A DNA stretch of 64,000 bases from Planctomycetia bacterium (GTDB taxonomy: Bacteria > Planctomycetota > Planctomycetia > Pirellulales > JACPPG01): the NCBI GenBank assembly GCA_016191115.1, contig JACPPG010000039.1, positions 62,001 through 126,000 of the forward strand, in the 5' to 3' direction. Both the position numbers and the translations under genes were made by a program. The notes under the pieces are model-generated. The model was not told the origin of the DNA. It did not search any database and saw only the letters and a list, made by a program, of their open reading frames with translations. Position 1 is the first letter of the stretch. The number at the start of each line of letters is the position of its first letter. Shown in pieces: positions 8,841 through 18,148 of the stretch.

Positions 8841-11057
8841 CTACGGCGTGCGGCGATCCTCGCTTGGCAAAGGCGACTTGACGATCCGCGGCGCGTACGA
8901 TTGATCGACGCGGGCCTTGGCGACCAGCAGGCAGGCAACGTCGTTTGGCCAAGCGGCGCCTGCCGCGCCATCCGCTTCGTCGACCACCAGCCACAGACGG
9001 TCGTGCGCGATCTTCGCGCCGCCGTGCCGCGAAGGCACGTCGTCAAGATACCGCAACGCGTCGCTGGCCCATGCGTCGCCCTGCCGGCCGAACTCGCGGG
9101 CGAGCGCCAAGACGCCGATCGGCCCGCGATGGCTTGTCACGAGTGCCGACCATTGCTCGGTAAACGCCTTGGGGCACGTGGTCTGCGCGCAGCGGACCGT
9201 GCCGCAGTAGCCCGTTGTGCGGCCGCCGGGCGCTTGTGCCGCTGGCAGGTCGCCGTCTTCGCATTCCGTGACCCAGACCGGAATCACTTCGCGGCCAGCG
9301 GCCAATTCCTCGACCGCTTTGACAAATCGTGCGGCGACGTCGGGCCCGGTGACCTGTTCGGCCGTCCGCGGCACGTGGTAGTCGATCGCCCAGCGGCACT
9401 GCAGGTTGCCGCAGCCACACGAGGCGGGGCCGCCCTGCAGGTCGTTCAACACGAGCCCGCGATAATCGCCCGCGGCGCGCTTGAGCAACTGCGCGATCCG
9501 CGCCAGGTGCGCGTCGAATGCCGGCTTGCAGGCGATTGGCACCCACGGAAAAGCTTTGGCGACTTCCTCCTTGCCGCGCGGGAGAGCGGCGTTGGGAAAC
9601 CGCTTTTGCCAGTCATCGTGCATGCCCAGCGCGGCCATCCATTCCGGATGCTCCTCGGCCATGGCCGGGTTGCGGCCGACTTCGATCCAGTAATACAGAG
9701 CCAGCCCCGCCTGTGCGATCGCGCGCGAGGCCGCTTCATAGACGCTTCGATCGACGCTTTCAGCAAGCGTCACGACGACCGTGTTGGCGCCGTCTCGCGC
9801 CCAGCGGTCGGCCGCGGCGTCTGAAACATCCCGCGGCGCGACCAGCACGGCGCGCTGGGGGCCGCCACCATTCTTGCCGCCGCCGACCTTCGCGTCGTCG
9901 CCAAAGATACGAGTTTTCGGATACTCGGCCGCCCAGGCGAACCAGCGGCATTGCACGCCCGGCAGCCAGGCGAGCGTCTTGCCCTCGAGCGGCCCGTCGA
10001 CGGCGCGTCCCTCGATGCCCCAGTGCGAGCCGGTTTCCTTGTCGACGAAGGGGGCCGCGGGCACGCCCGCATCGTACGCCAGCGTCACCGTCTGCTCGGG
10101 CGACGTGTCGTCGATCGTGTTCGCGTAGATCGCCGCGGTCCCGGTGGGCGCGTACAACAGCACGTACACATCCTGATCGCCAATGCGGTCCGCTACCACG
10201 CCGCCGAGCTTCTTGAGGCGCTCGATCGGGTACGCCGCGGCATGGTCGCCCAGCGCGACGCCCAGCACCGGCGCATTCGCGTCCAGGCGGCGGTCCGGCG
10301 CAAGCCGCGTGGCCAGCGAATCGGCGCTGTCCCCTTTGGGTAGCTCGGCGGGCTTGTACTTCTCGAACATGTTGTACGCCACCGAGCCGGGGTAGGCCGC
10401 CAGCCAATGGCCCCAGTTGGTCTCGATCGTGGCGATCGGCTTGAGCGCCTCACCCGCCCGCGGCCCCGCGAACGCCTTGCCCGACAGCGCGGAGAAGAGC
10501 GTGCCGTCCTTGTGGCGAATGACCATCACGCCGTTGCGCCAGCCGTGGAAGGTGAAGTCGAGCGAGGGCTCGTAGCCGCGGACGAAGCCGGCATCGGGGT
10601 CGTAGACGAAGACGCCGTAGGTGTCGCTGATCACGCGATAGGGGACGAGGAAGAACCGCAGCGGGATCGCGCCCCCTTCGTATTTTCCGCGTGTCCAGGC
10701 GATCACGCGGTCGTCGTCGCGCAGCTCCTTGGCCCGCCGCTTCGACTCGTCGATACAATGCGAGCAGTTCGGGTTGACCAGCGTCTGGAAGGCGTCGGGC
10801 ACGGCGCGGAAATGATCGTCGGCCGGCTCGTCGGCGGCGCAGCGAATAGCCGTTGTCCCCGCCGCAAACGCCACGCAGGCGGCCAACAAGGACGCCGGCA
10901 GAAGTCGCAGGAGAACTGCAAAGTCCTGGGAGAGGGGGTCAGGCACATTTGTCGGCCGAAGGTGCTTCGGAAGCATTGAGAACCGCATGTGCCGACAAAA
11001 TGAGCCAGACCCCGGGCTTTGCAGTTCTCCTGGCAGAAGTCGGAGGGGAGCGTTCAT
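8841..11057 (-). CDS. DUF3179 secreted protein with C-terminal Cys-rich domain; signal peptide split by a mobile element
   Basis: About 738 residues. After a secretion signal comes a DUF3179 domain (DTYGVFVYDPDAGFVRG, FTFHGWRNGVMVIRHKDG, SALSGKAF, GSHWGIEGRAVDGPLEGKTL, FAWAAEYPKT). The C-terminal half is TIM-barrel-like (VLVAPRDVSDAAADRWARDG, YYWIEVGRNP) with clustered cysteines (ASCGCGNLQC, TVRCAQTTCPKAF); its function is unknown to me. The ATG at 11057 gives MNAPLRLLP, then 45 in-frame codons from a 125-bp element plus a 10-bp target duplication, then LRLLPASLLAACVAFAAG. Removing the insertion restores a classical signal peptide. The element also offers ATGs at 10988 and 10976 that could re-initiate just before the hydrophobic core. 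So the gene may still be expressed and exported, but this is untested. Confidence 0.8.
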   Translation of the reverse strand: MNAPLRLLPGELQSPGSGSFCRHMRFSMLPKHLRPTNVPDPLSQDFAVLLRLLPASLLAACVAFAAGTTAIRCAADEPADDHFRAVPDAFQTLVNPNCSHCIDESKRRAKELRDDDRVIAWTRGKYEGGAIPLRFFLVPYRVISDTYGVFVYDPDAGFVRGYEPSLDFTFHGWRNGVMVIRHKDGTLFSALSGKAFAGPRAGEALKPIATIETNWGHWLAAYPGSVAYNMFEKYKPAELPKGDSADSLATRLAPDRRLDANAPVLGVALGDHAAAYPIERLKKLGGVVADRIGDQDVYVLLYAPTGTAAIYANTIDDTSPEQTVTLAYDAGVPAAPFVDKETGSHWGIEGRAVDGPLEGKTLAWLPGVQCRWFAWAAEYPKTRIFGDDAKVGGGKNGGGPQRAVLVAPRDVSDAAADRWARDGANTVVVTLAESVDRSVYEAASRAIAQAGLALYYWIEVGRNPAMAEEHPEWMAALGMHDDWQKRFPNAALPRGKEEVAKAFPWVPIACKPAFDAHLARIAQLLKRAAGDYRGLVLNDLQGGPASCGCGNLQCRWAIDYHVPRTAEQVTGPDVAARFVKAVEELAAGREVIPVWVTECEDGDLPAAQAPGGRTTGYCGTVRCAQTTCPKAFTEQWSALVTSHRGPIGVLALAREFGRQGDAWASDALRYLDDVPSRHGGAKIAHDRLWLVVDEADGAAGAAWPNDVACLLVAKARVDQSYAPRIVKSPLPSEDRRTP
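10908..11032. mobile_element. 125-bp palindromic non-autonomous element inside the DUF3179 gene
   Basis: The ends are CAGGAGAACTGCAAAG and its reverse complement, and an inner pair (GGGTCAGGCACATTT against AAATGAGCCAGACCC on the facing side) makes nearly the whole unit self-complementary. The 10 bases GCAGAAGTCG occur directly on both sides (10898-10907 and 11033-11042), a perfect target-site duplication. 125 plus 10 is 135, so the host frame is kept, and no stop occurs in that frame. It encodes no transposase. Confidence 0.9.
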
Positions 11058-11318
11058 GGCCGGTGGGTCCCTATAACGACTGTGGAGGACCACGTTCACG
11101 GGATCGAGCCAGTCGCCAAAATAGTCCGTTGTGAAGGGGTTGTCGATGAGGACGGAGGTTGGAGGCCAGAGGTCAAAGGGAAGGCGCGCAGCGTCCGCGG
11201 CCAAGAGTCTATTGTTCCATGATTCACCCTCCGTGACGCGCTTAGGCAGCGGACGGCCTATCGGGTTGCATTCGGCACCACTTCACGGCCCAACTGGCAG
11301 TCCGATCGGAGTCAGCAC

Positions 11319-11675
11319 TTATGCCAATTGCAATTCCTCCGGCCCATGATACCGCTGTTTCTTGCGATGTGCTTCGAACTGGTCGATTTTGACCATTCCC
11401 TTCGGGAACTTCGCAAAAACTTCAAGCTCGCCGCCGAGTGCCTTGACGATCTTTTGCAGTGTCGAAATCTGCATATCCTTCTGCTTCTCCAGCTTTGACA
11501 GACTGGGCTGCTTCATTCCGAGAGCATCAGCAACCTGACGCTGGCTCTTGCCGGTCAGTTCACGTACCTCGCTGAGGAGCAACTCGCCGAGTAGCTCCTG
11601 CGCACGGCGGGCAGCCTTCTCCCGAGTCTTTTTCGTGGTCGTCCGCTTGACCAGCTCGTCAAATGATTTAGCCAT
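11319..11675 (-). CDS. XRE-family helix-turn-helix protein, HigA-like antitoxin
   Basis: A protein of 118 residues with a Lys/Arg-rich N-terminal helix and a Cro/CI-type HTH at about 45-80 (SQRQVADALGMKQPSLSKLEKQ), followed by ISTLQKIVKALGGELEVFAKFP. This form is common among antitoxins of RelE/HigB-type pairs, where the antitoxin follows its toxin. Here the upstream frame (11677-11799) keeps only a basic C-terminal-like tail ending one base before the antitoxin ATG, so an intact toxin is not visible. It is either an orphan antitoxin or a stand-alone regulator. The 261 bases between it and the DUF3179 gene hold nothing I recognise. Confidence 0.8.
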   Translation of the reverse strand: MAKSFDELVKRTTTKKTREKAARRAQELLGELLLSEVRELTGKSQRQVADALGMKQPSLSKLEKQKDMQISTLQKIVKALGGELEVFAKFPKGMVKIDQFEAHRKKQRYHGPEELQLA

Positions 11676-11676
11676 A

Positions 11677-11799
11677 TCACTTCTCCTTCCGTTTTCGCTT
11701 GGCCTTCAGCTTCGCCAGGTGAGCGTCGAACACTCGGTGGGATCGACGACGGCCCTGTGCCGGCGCCCGCTTAAGCCGAACGTCAGCGCCTTGTCGTGC
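11677..11799 (-). pseudogene. Possible 3-prime remnant of a toxin gene
   Basis: This frame is open for only 40 codons after a TAG stop and ends ...DAHLAKLKAKRKRKEK with TGA one base before the ATG of the XRE gene. That spacing is typical for the end of a toxin gene ahead of its antitoxin. Nothing upstream in any frame looks like the body of a RelE/HigB toxin. The identification rests on position and basic composition only. Confidence 0.2.
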
Positions 11800-12047
11800 C
11801 TACTACAGCAGCCCATGACGGCAACCATCGCGGTGAGCGCGCCGGACGGCCGCTTTGCCGACCGGATTGCGGCCGAGAACTTCTCGCGCATTCTCACCCT
11901 ACCGTTTCACTTCCTGCACGTATCCACGATTGTGAGAACTGCTCGTTGCATGGCCTTCGGCAGTGTGCCCCAGGCGAGCAACACCCGCCGAAGCTCAGCG
12001 TCACTCAGTGCCGATTCGAGCCATTGAAAGCACCGGCAGTGCCATTC

Positions 12048-12142
12048 GGGTCAGGCACATTTTTCGGCCGAAGGTGCTTCGGAAGAATTGAGAACGGCAT
12101 GTGCCGAAAAATGAGCCCAGACCCCGGACTTTGCGGTTCTCC
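12048..12142. mobile_element. Truncated copy of the 125-bp palindromic element
   Basis: It matches the inner part and right arm of the element at 10908-11032: GGGTCAGGCACATTTTTCGG at the left, the middle GAAGGTGCTTCGGAAG, then AGACCCCGG and CTTTGCGGTTCTCC. The outer left arm is missing. A 157-bp-family element begins 11 bases further on. Together with the orphan antitoxin, this 781-base gap (11676-12456) is an insertion hot spot with no intact gene. Confidence 0.8.
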
Positions 12143-12152
12143 AGCCTCCTTG

Positions 12153-12291
12153 CAGGGCCATTCTGTTTTTCAAAATGGCGAGGCGGGAAAATGGGACTGG
12201 CTCCGAGCGTAAACAGCGCAAGCCCTTTCAGACCAACGTTTCGTCTCGGTGCCTGTCCCACTTTCCCAGCTTGAATCTGTGAACGGCCCTG
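12153..12291 (+). mobile_element. 157-bp MITE-like element, copy 1 (internally deleted, orientation A)
   Basis: It begins CAGGGCCATTC and ends GAACGGCCCTG (11-bp inverted ends). It is 139 bp long because 18 bases near the right hairpin arm are missing. The flanks AGCCTCCTTG and AGCCTGCTTG match at 9 of 10 positions, an aged target duplication. Confidence 0.9.
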
Positions 12292-12456
12292 AGCCTGCTT
12301 GCCCCCGGCTTGACCGGCAAGGATACTATTGGACTAACGCCGAGGGTCCGCCAGCTTACCAAAACGCCCGCCCGCACCCTCCCGATTGGCCGCGGCAAGC
12401 CCAGCGGCCGCCCCCGACACCCTGTGACGGCACCGTGCAGAAGGGACGAACCGCGC

Positions 12457-13632
12457 GTGTTTAGACCCCGAAATGCCGCGCTCCTGGTGACCTTTTTGTC
12501 GCTCGCCTCATCGGCCGCGGCCGACAGCGACCTGATCGTCGCGGGGCGCGACAGCGACAGTGTGTTTCGCTTCAATCAGGTCACGGGCGCCGCCGTGGGC
12601 ACGCAGCCCTTTGCAAGCGGCGGTGGATTGGACCAGGCCGTCGGCGTCCGCTACGGCCCCGACGGGAACCTCTATGTAGCCAGCCAGGGCACCGGCGAGG
12701 TGAAGCGCTACAACGCGGTCACCGGCGCCTTCATCGACAACTTCATCACGGCTCACAGCGGCGGTCTAGGCGGACCGGCCGACATCCGCTTCCACAACGG
12801 CCTGTTGTACGTCGCCGATTTTTTCGCCGGCAGTGTTTATCGCTACAACGCCGCGACCGGGGCCTTCGTCGATTCGCTGGGCTTGGGCGGCCTGGCCGCT
12901 CAGCCGACCGGACTGAAGTTCGACAGCGCGGGCAACCTGTACGTGAGCAGCTTCGCCAACAACCGGGTCGTCAAGTACGATCCCACGCAGCCGCCCGCCT
13001 CGCAGTACAGCGTGTTCGCCTCCGGCAACGGGCTCAATGGCCCGGCCGGGCTCACCTTTGGCCCCGACAACAATTTGTACGTCGTCGACCTGTTGGGTTT
13101 TGACGTGCGGAAGTTCGATGGCACGACGGGGGCCTTCATCGGCTCGGGCCCAGGGCAAGATCAGCCGTTTGCCGTGACCGGCGATCAATCGTTTCCCAGC
13201 GGCATCTTGTTCACGCCCGGCGGCGAGATGCTCGTCACCAGCCTGGCCTTCAGCAGCGTGCTGAAGTTCGATTCCAGCTCCGGCGCGGCGCAAGGGACTT
13301 TCGCTTCTGATCCGGCCATGATGTTGCCCAGCTTCATGGTGCTTAGCCCGATCCCGGGCGACGCCAACGCGGACGACATTGTCGACGTGTCGGATATTCA
13401 ACTCATCGCCGCGCACTACTTGACCAGTGGGCCGACCGGTAACTTGAATGGCGACAACCTGGTGGACATCTCGGACATCCAGGTGGTGGCCGCGCACTAC
13501 TTGCAGACAAGCTATGCCGGCGGGGGAAGCGGCATCGCGACCGTGCCCGAGCCATCGACGATCGCGCTCGTGGCGGCGTGTCTCGCGTCACTGGCGGGCG
13601 CAGGTCTTGTGCGCCGCTGGCGGAGGCCATAG
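12457..13632 (+). CDS. Secreted beta-propeller protein with dockerin-type repeats and PEP-CTERM tail
   Basis: From GTG at 12457, preceded by AAGGGA, the protein has about 391 residues. A signal peptide ([15 protein letters not shown]) is followed by an SMP-30/NHL-like propeller whose blades repeat the pattern GNLYV.S..N..V.KYD ([39 protein letters not shown]). Next come two dockerin-like calcium-loop repeats ([22 protein letters not shown] and [20 protein letters not shown]), then the sorting signal [12 protein letters not shown] with a transmembrane helix and RRWRRP. By family, PEP-CTERM proteins are processed by exosortase and displayed outside the cell. The DUF1559 gene follows 62 bases later. 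Confidence 0.88.
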   Translation: MFRPRNAALLVTFLSLASSAAADSDLIVAGRDSDSVFRFNQVTGAAVGTQPFASGGGLDQAVGVRYGPDGNLYVASQGTGEVKRYNAVTGAFIDNFITAHSGGLGGPADIRFHNGLLYVADFFAGSVYRYNAATGAFVDSLGLGGLAAQPTGLKFDSAGNLYVSSFANNRVVKYDPTQPPASQYSVFASGNGLNGPAGLTFGPDNNLYVVDLLGFDVRKFDGTTGAFIGSGPGQDQPFAVTGDQSFPSGILFTPGGEMLVTSLAFSSVLKFDSSSGAAQGTFASDPAMMLPSFMVLSPIPGDANADDIVDVSDIQLIAAHYLTSGPTGNLNGDNLVDISDIQVVAAHYLQTSYAGGGSGIATVPEPSTIALVAACLASLAGAGLVRRWRRP

Positions 13633-13694
13633 GCTGCCACGGCCGGCCCAGGCCGAGGCGCTGCCCTGGCAGGGGAGCAACGGATCGAACAGCG

Positions 13695-14699
13695 ATGAAA
13701 CCGCGAGGCTTTACCCTGATCGAGCTCTTGGTGGTGATCGCCATCATCGGGATCATGATCGCGCTGTTGCTACCGGCCGTGCAGGCGGCGCGCGAGGCGG
13801 CCCGGCGGTCCGGCTGCGCGAACAACCTCAAGCAGTTGGGAATCGCGGCGCATCACTTTCACGACGCCCACGGCCATTTGCCGACCGGTTCGGATTCGAA
13901 GCAATACCCCGATGCGCCGAACCATCCGTACAACTACTATCGCTGGTCGGCGGTCGCGCACCTCGCCCCGTACTTCGAGCAAGGCAATACGCGGAACCTG
14001 CTCGATCTGTCGCTGCCGTTGTACGGGACGGATCGCCGCGTGACGCCCGCGAACCTGGCCGGCGTGGCCATGGTGATCCCGCTGCTTCTGTGCCCCAGCG
14101 ACAAGCAGGAGCCGGTTGCCGATGGCTTCGGGCCCACGAACTACGCGACGTGCACCGGCACCGGCGCGGCCGGCGGCAGCCCCTTCGGCGCCGACGGCGC
14201 CTTCTACATCAACTCGGCGACGCGCTTTGCCGACATCACCGACGGCTTGTCGCAGACCACCCTGATGTCGGAGAGCCTGTTAGGCGAAGGGCCCGAAAGC
14301 CTGAGCGACAGGGCGCTCGTGAATCGCCAGCGCGACTACGCCTTCGTCTTTCTTTTCACTTCACCGTTGTCGGAAGCGACTTGCGGGGCATCCAGCCAGT
14401 GGAACGTCACCAACCGGCGGGGTTTTTCCTGGGCCAACGGCGAGTTCCGCTGCACGCTCTACAACCACTATGCCCCGCCGAATTCTCCGGTCATCGACTG
14501 CATCGGCGCCATGCTGTCGGGCGGCAAGGAAACGCGCGAGACCGGCTACGGCTGGCGCGCCGCCCGCAGCGCCCACACCGGCGGCGTCAACGTGCTCAAG
14601 GGCGACGGCAGCGTGGCGTTCGTGATCGACCACATCGACCTGACGGCCTGGCAAGCCCTCTCAACCCGCGCCCAAGGCGAACCGCTCGGGGGCAACTAA
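13695..14699 (+). CDS. DUF1559 protein with type II pseudopilin leader
   Basis: A protein of 334 residues from ATG at 13695, with GGGGAG about 20 bases upstream. The N-terminus [20 protein letters not shown] is a prepilin cleavage/methylation motif (cut after Gly, Glu+5), continued by the planctomycete signature [30 protein letters not shown]1559 (SBP_bac_10) domain follows and ends with the typical [17 protein letters not shown]. These proteins occur in large paralogous sets in planctomycetes and are thought to be pseudopilin-like or surface proteins; their role is not established. The only prepilin-peptidase-like gene in the window (42318) lacks one catalytic Asp. Confidence 0.92.
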   Translation: MKPRGFTLIELLVVIAIIGIMIALLLPAVQAAREAARRSGCANNLKQLGIAAHHFHDAHGHLPTGSDSKQYPDAPNHPYNYYRWSAVAHLAPYFEQGNTRNLLDLSLPLYGTDRRVTPANLAGVAMVIPLLLCPSDKQEPVADGFGPTNYATCTGTGAAGGSPFGADGAFYINSATRFADITDGLSQTTLMSESLLGEGPESLSDRALVNRQRDYAFVFLFTSPLSEATCGASSQWNVTNRRGFSWANGEFRCTLYNHYAPPNSPVIDCIGAMLSGGKETRETGYGWRAARSAHTGGVNVLKGDGSVAFVIDHIDLTAWQALSTRAQGEPLGGN

Positions 14700-14715
14700 G
14701 CGATCCGCGGATCGG

Positions 14716-14948
14716 ATCGTCCGCAGATTTCGCAGATGACGCAGATTAGGAAAAAGAAGAGGATCGCCACCGACCGAACGCGTCTAACAATGGTCAAATG
14801 GCAGTCGCGCGTTCGCGGGGATTGTTCCTCATCTCTGCGAAAATCTGCGCGATCTGCGGATGGAGCATCCTCGCGCGTCGAGACCGCCGAGCGCGTGCGC
14901 CTGCACTCGTGCTGACCACTGACCACGGCCCACCGATCACTGCCCACT
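14716..14948. repeat. Facing 9/10-bp and 7-bp periodic arrays after the DUF1559 gene
   Basis: CGCAGAT repeats with a 9-base period at about 14718-14748 face the complementary ATCTGCG repeats at 14833-14862. A second array of period 7 (CTGACCACTGACCAC...) runs from about 14911 to the pheA stop. The two CGCAGAT arms could fold on each other. No gene lies between 14700 and 14946. Confidence 0.65.
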
Positions 14949-16062
14949 ACCCCACCGCTTCGGTGCGGGGGTAGGAGCCGAGGATCTCCAGGCGCAGCGC
15001 CTTTTTGCCCAAGGCGGCGAACGCGCGGCGGACCCTTAGATCCGACTCGTGGCCGTCCAGCTCGATGAAGAACATGTACTCGCCGCGGGCGATGGGGAAC
15101 GACTCGATCCACGTCAGGTTCAGCCGGTTGCGCTTGAAGATGTTGATCGCCTCGGCCAGCGAGCCGGGCCTGTGCTCGATCTGGAACATCGCGGCCGTTT
15201 TGTCCCGGCCCGACCGCGCCGCCGACTCCGCCCCGATCACGGCGAACCGCGTGGTGTTGTCCGGATTGTCCTCGATGTTCTCGGCCAGCACGTCCAGCCC
15301 GTACTGTACGCCGGCCTCCACGCTGGCAATCGCCGCCGCGCCCGGCTTGTCGAGCGCCAACTGGGCCGCCGTCGTCGTGCTGGTGACTTCGATCGGCCGG
15401 GCGGCGGGCAGGTGCTTCACCAGCCAGTTGCGGCATTGCGACAACGCCTGCGGCTTGCTGTACACCTCCTTGACGTCGCTCCGCGGGCATCGCCCCAGAA
15501 GCGTGTGGTGGATGCGCAACTGCACCTCGCTGCAAATCCGCACGCGCAGACGGGTGAACATGTCGAGCGTGTCGGCGATCCGCCCGTCGGTCGAGTTCTC
15601 GATCGGCACCAGTCCGTAGTCGGCGTGCTTGCGATTGACTTCCTCGAACACGGCGGCGATCGTGGCGACCGGCACCAGCTCGATGCCCGCGCCGAAGCGG
15701 TGCAGCGTCGCCAGGTGGCTAAAGCTGTACAAGGGCCCGAGAAAGGCGACCCGCAGTTGCTTCTCCAATCGCCGCGAGCCGCTGAGGATCTCGCGAAACA
15801 CGGCCCGCACGCTGTCGGCCGAAAGCGGCCCCTTGTTGTGTTCGAGGGCCTGGGCCAGGACCTCGTCCTCGCGGCCGGGGACGAAGGTCGCGCCGCCCGA
15901 CGAGTCCTTCAGCCGGGCGATCTCGACGGCCAGCTTTGCCCGCTCGTTCACCTGCTTGACCAACTCCCGGTCGACTTTGTCGATCGCGGCGCGCAGCTCC
16001 GCCAGGCTGGGCGTCCGCGCCCGCTCGGATCGCGCGTCGTGGGGTGAACGTTCTTTCTTCAC
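14947..16062 (-). CDS. pheA: Chorismate mutase / prephenate dehydratase (P-protein)
   Basis: About 371 residues from GTG at 16062; the upstream frame runs into an intergenic repeat and is not part of the gene. The domains are an AroQ-type chorismate mutase (SLAELRAAIDKVDRELVKQVNERAKLAVEIARLK), a prephenate dehydratase domain (VAFLGPLYSFSHLA, GLVPIENSTDGRI, SKPQALSQC, and the catalytic NTTRFAVIG) and a C-terminal ACT domain (MFQIEHRPGSLAEAINIFKRNRLNLTWIESFP) for feedback by phenylalanine. It converts chorismate through prephenate to phenylpyruvate. It stands alone, convergent with the DUF1559 gene. Confidence 0.93.
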   Translation of the reverse strand: MKKERSPHDARSERARTPSLAELRAAIDKVDRELVKQVNERAKLAVEIARLKDSSGGATFVPGREDEVLAQALEHNKGPLSADSVRAVFREILSGSRRLEKQLRVAFLGPLYSFSHLATLHRFGAGIELVPVATIAAVFEEVNRKHADYGLVPIENSTDGRIADTLDMFTRLRVRICSEVQLRIHHTLLGRCPRSDVKEVYSKPQALSQCRNWLVKHLPAARPIEVTSTTTAAQLALDKPGAAAIASVEAGVQYGLDVLAENIEDNPDNTTRFAVIGAESAARSGRDKTAAMFQIEHRPGSLAEAINIFKRNRLNLTWIESFPIARGEYMFFIELDGHESDLRVRRAFAALGKKALRLEILGSYPRTEAVG

Positions 16063-16181
16063 GGAGATACCGGCTGTGTGCGTCCATTCTAGGATAGGGC
16101 GCTCGTGGGTGCCGCTTCCGGCGAATCGAGACCTCTTGTAGTGTTCCGTGGAGGCAGGTGTCAAGAAACACCCCGGAACTC

Positions 16182-16338
16182 CAGGGCCATTCACAGATTC
16201 AAGCTGGACGGCGGCGCACCGGCGGGAAAGTGGGACAGGCGCCGAGACGCAACGTTCGTCTGAAAGGACTTGCGCTGTTTATGCTCGGAGCCAGTCCCAT
16301 TTTCCCGCCTCGCCATTTTGAAAAACAGAATGACCCTG
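16182..16338 (-). mobile_element. 157-bp MITE-like element, copy 2 (orientation B)
   Basis: Full length, starting CAGGGCCATTC with the opposite end facing right (GAATGACCCTG). Perfect 10-bp flanking repeats CCCGGAACTC lie at 16172-16181 and 16339-16348, with a third CCCGGAACTC at 16350-16359 in front of copy 3. That suggests this copy inserted next to, or into the flank of, the older copy 3. Confidence 0.92.
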
Positions 16339-16359
16339 CCCGGAACTCACCCGGAACTC

Positions 16360-16516
16360 CAGGGCCTTTCACATATTCCCGCTCTAGCGGCGGCGCACCG
16401 GCGGGAAAGTGGGACAGGCACCGAGACGCAACGGCTGGCTTGAAAGGACTTGCGCTCTGTATGCTCGGAGCCAGTCCCATTTTCCCGCCTCGTCCTTGTG
16501 AAACAAAATGGCCCTG
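16360..16516 (-). mobile_element. 157-bp MITE-like element, copy 3 (diverged, orientation B)
   Basis: Full length but with clearly more substitutions than the other copies (for example CAGGGCCTTTC at the left end and TTGTGAAACAAAATGG near the right end). Its right end stops one base before the tsaB stop codon. The left flank CCCGGAACTC is not matched on the right, so its target duplication has decayed. Confidence 0.85.
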
Positions 16517-16517
16517 G

Positions 16518-17201
16518 CTACTTCCCTTGGCCATCCCATTTCTCCTCCGCGGCGCTGCGGCGGAAGTAGAGCGGCGCCAGGTTCCACACGTCGTCCCGCT
16601 CTCCCTGGGTGAAGCGGCGCATGGCCAACTGTCCAACGGCGAGTGCCGTCGGGAACCACGAATCCGGCGGGACAACCTGCGCGTGCGGCGGCAGACGGTA
16701 GGCCAGTTTCACAAGCGCCGGTCCCGTGACGATCGCGTCGGCCGCCAGCTCGGCGAGCCAACTGTCCGCGGCAACAATCCTGGTTGGCGTCTCGGTGCGT
16801 AAATCGCCACTCGGTTCGCGCACGAAACAAGCGCTGTACACCTCGCTGCGCTGCGCGTCGACAGCCACGGCAATTCGCGCCGCGCTCAGTGGCGCTTGGG
16901 CGGCGATGGCCTCGAGCGTGTTCACCCCCAGCACGGCCGCGCCAGTGGCGTACGCGAACGCCTTGGCGGTCATAACTCCCAGCCGCAAACCGGTGAACGA
17001 TCCCGGCCCGATCGCGACGGCAACCAGCTCGACGTCGGCTGGCTTCCACCCCACACCCTGCAGCAACTGTCGAATTCCCGGCGCGAGCGTTTGGGCGCTG
17101 CGCCTGGCCGGGTCGAGGGGAAGCGATCTCGGCCGCCCGTCCGCCTCCAGGACCGCCAGGCTGGCGGCGGAGCCGCTGGTTTCGAGGGCCAATACCCGCA
17201 C
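16518..17201 (-). CDS. tsaB: tRNA threonylcarbamoyladenosine biosynthesis protein TsaB
   Basis: From GTG at 17201 (GGGGAG 8 bases upstream) the protein has 227 residues. It has the ASKHA fold of TsaB: VLALETSGSAASLAVL, RSAQTLAPGIRQLL, the hallmark VAIGPGSFTGLRLGVMTAKAFAYAT, AVDAQRSEVY and a C-terminal NLAPLYFRRS. TsaB partners TsaD in forming t6A37 on ANN-decoding tRNAs; tsaD is not in the window. The stop codon sits against MITE copy 3, so the element marks the exact 3-prime edge of the gene. A TATTAT-like box at 17226-17233 on the minus strand could be the -10 region, but I see no good -35. Confidence 0.93.
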   Translation of the reverse strand: MRVLALETSGSAASLAVLEADGRPRSLPLDPARRSAQTLAPGIRQLLQGVGWKPADVELVAVAIGPGSFTGLRLGVMTAKAFAYATGAAVLGVNTLEAIAAQAPLSAARIAVAVDAQRSEVYSACFVREPSGDLRTETPTRIVAADSWLAELAADAIVTGPALVKLAYRLPPHAQVVPPDSWFPTALAVGQLAMRRFTQGERDDVWNLAPLYFRRSAAEEKWDGQGK

Positions 17202-17398
17202 GTCTTCGCTCTCCCCGCAATGCCGTATAATAGAGGAGTTGGCCGGAGGCGCCCGCGCAGGCGGCACGCCCGGACAGCACCGTCGCCTTGACCACCTGTA
17301 GACGCTAACCTACACTGCGGTATCCATTTGGGGCAAATTCGCTGGACTGTTGCCCCGCACGCTTGGACGTGCCGCTGCGCGACAAAAGGTCTGTTCTT

Positions 17399-18148
17399 GT
17401 GAAGCGCGCCCTCATCAGTGACATCCACAGCAACCTCGAAGCGCTCGAGGCGGTGCTGGCCGATATCCGAGAGCAGAGTATCAGCGAGATCTACTGCCTG
17501 GGGGACATTATCGGCTACGGACCCAACCCGCGGGAGTGCATCGACCTGGTCATGGCGGTCAACGTGTGCCTGCTGGGCAATCACGACCAGGGGGCGCTAT
17601 TTGACCCGGAGGGGTTCAATTCGGGGGCCGAACGGGCGATTTTCTGGACCCGCGAGCAGCTCGAGAAGCCGATCGGCAACCCGGCCGACAATGCCCGCCG
17701 CTGGGACTTTCTCGGCGAGCTGCCCCGCAATCGGCGCGAGAACGGCTTCCTGTTCGTGCACGGTTCGGCCCGCAACCCGCTCAATGAATATGTGTTCCCC
17801 GAGGACATCTACAACCAGCGGAAGATGGAAAAGATCTTCTCGCTGGTCGAGCGGCACTGTTTTCAGGGACACACGCACGTGCCCGGCGTCTTTACGCAGA
17901 ACTTGAATTTCCTCAGCCCGGACGAAATCTCCTATCAGTACCGGCTCGGCGCCGAGAAGACCATGACCAACGTCGGCTCGGTCGGTCAGCCGCGCGACGG
18001 CGACCCGCGGGCGTGCTACGTGGTGCTGGAAGACGACCTGGTGACGTTCCGGCGGATTGAGTACCCGTTCGAGAAGACGATCCAGAAGATATACGACACG
18101 CCGGAGCTCGACAATTTTCTCGGCGACCGCTTGCGCGACGGCCGCTAA
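17399..18148 (+). CDS. Calcineurin-like metallophosphoesterase
   Basis: A protein of 249 residues from GTG at 17399, preceded by AAAAGG. The metal-binding motifs of the family are all present: ISDIHSN at the start, [27 protein letters not shown] and QGHTHVP. This small YfcE/ApaH-like form hydrolyses phosphodiesters or phosphate monoesters; the substrate cannot be told from sequence. The late motif [21 protein letters not shown] is typical of the family. It diverges from tsaB across about 197 bases and is followed by yidC on the same strand. Confidence 0.88.
   Translation: MKRALISDIHSNLEALEAVLADIREQSISEIYCLGDIIGYGPNPRECIDLVMAVNVCLLGNHDQGALFDPEGFNSGAERAIFWTREQLEKPIGNPADNARRWDFLGELPRNRRENGFLFVHGSARNPLNEYVFPEDIYNQRKMEKIFSLVERHCFQGHTHVPGVFTQNLNFLSPDEISYQYRLGAEKTMTNVGSVGQPRDGDPRACYVVLEDDLVTFRRIEYPFEKTIQKIYDTPELDNFLGDRLRDGR

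Noticed and set aside
13448..14749. 433-codon plus-strand frame overlapping the DUF1559 gene
   Set aside because: Arg-rich shadow in another frame; the DUF1559 frame carries the pilin leader and domain.
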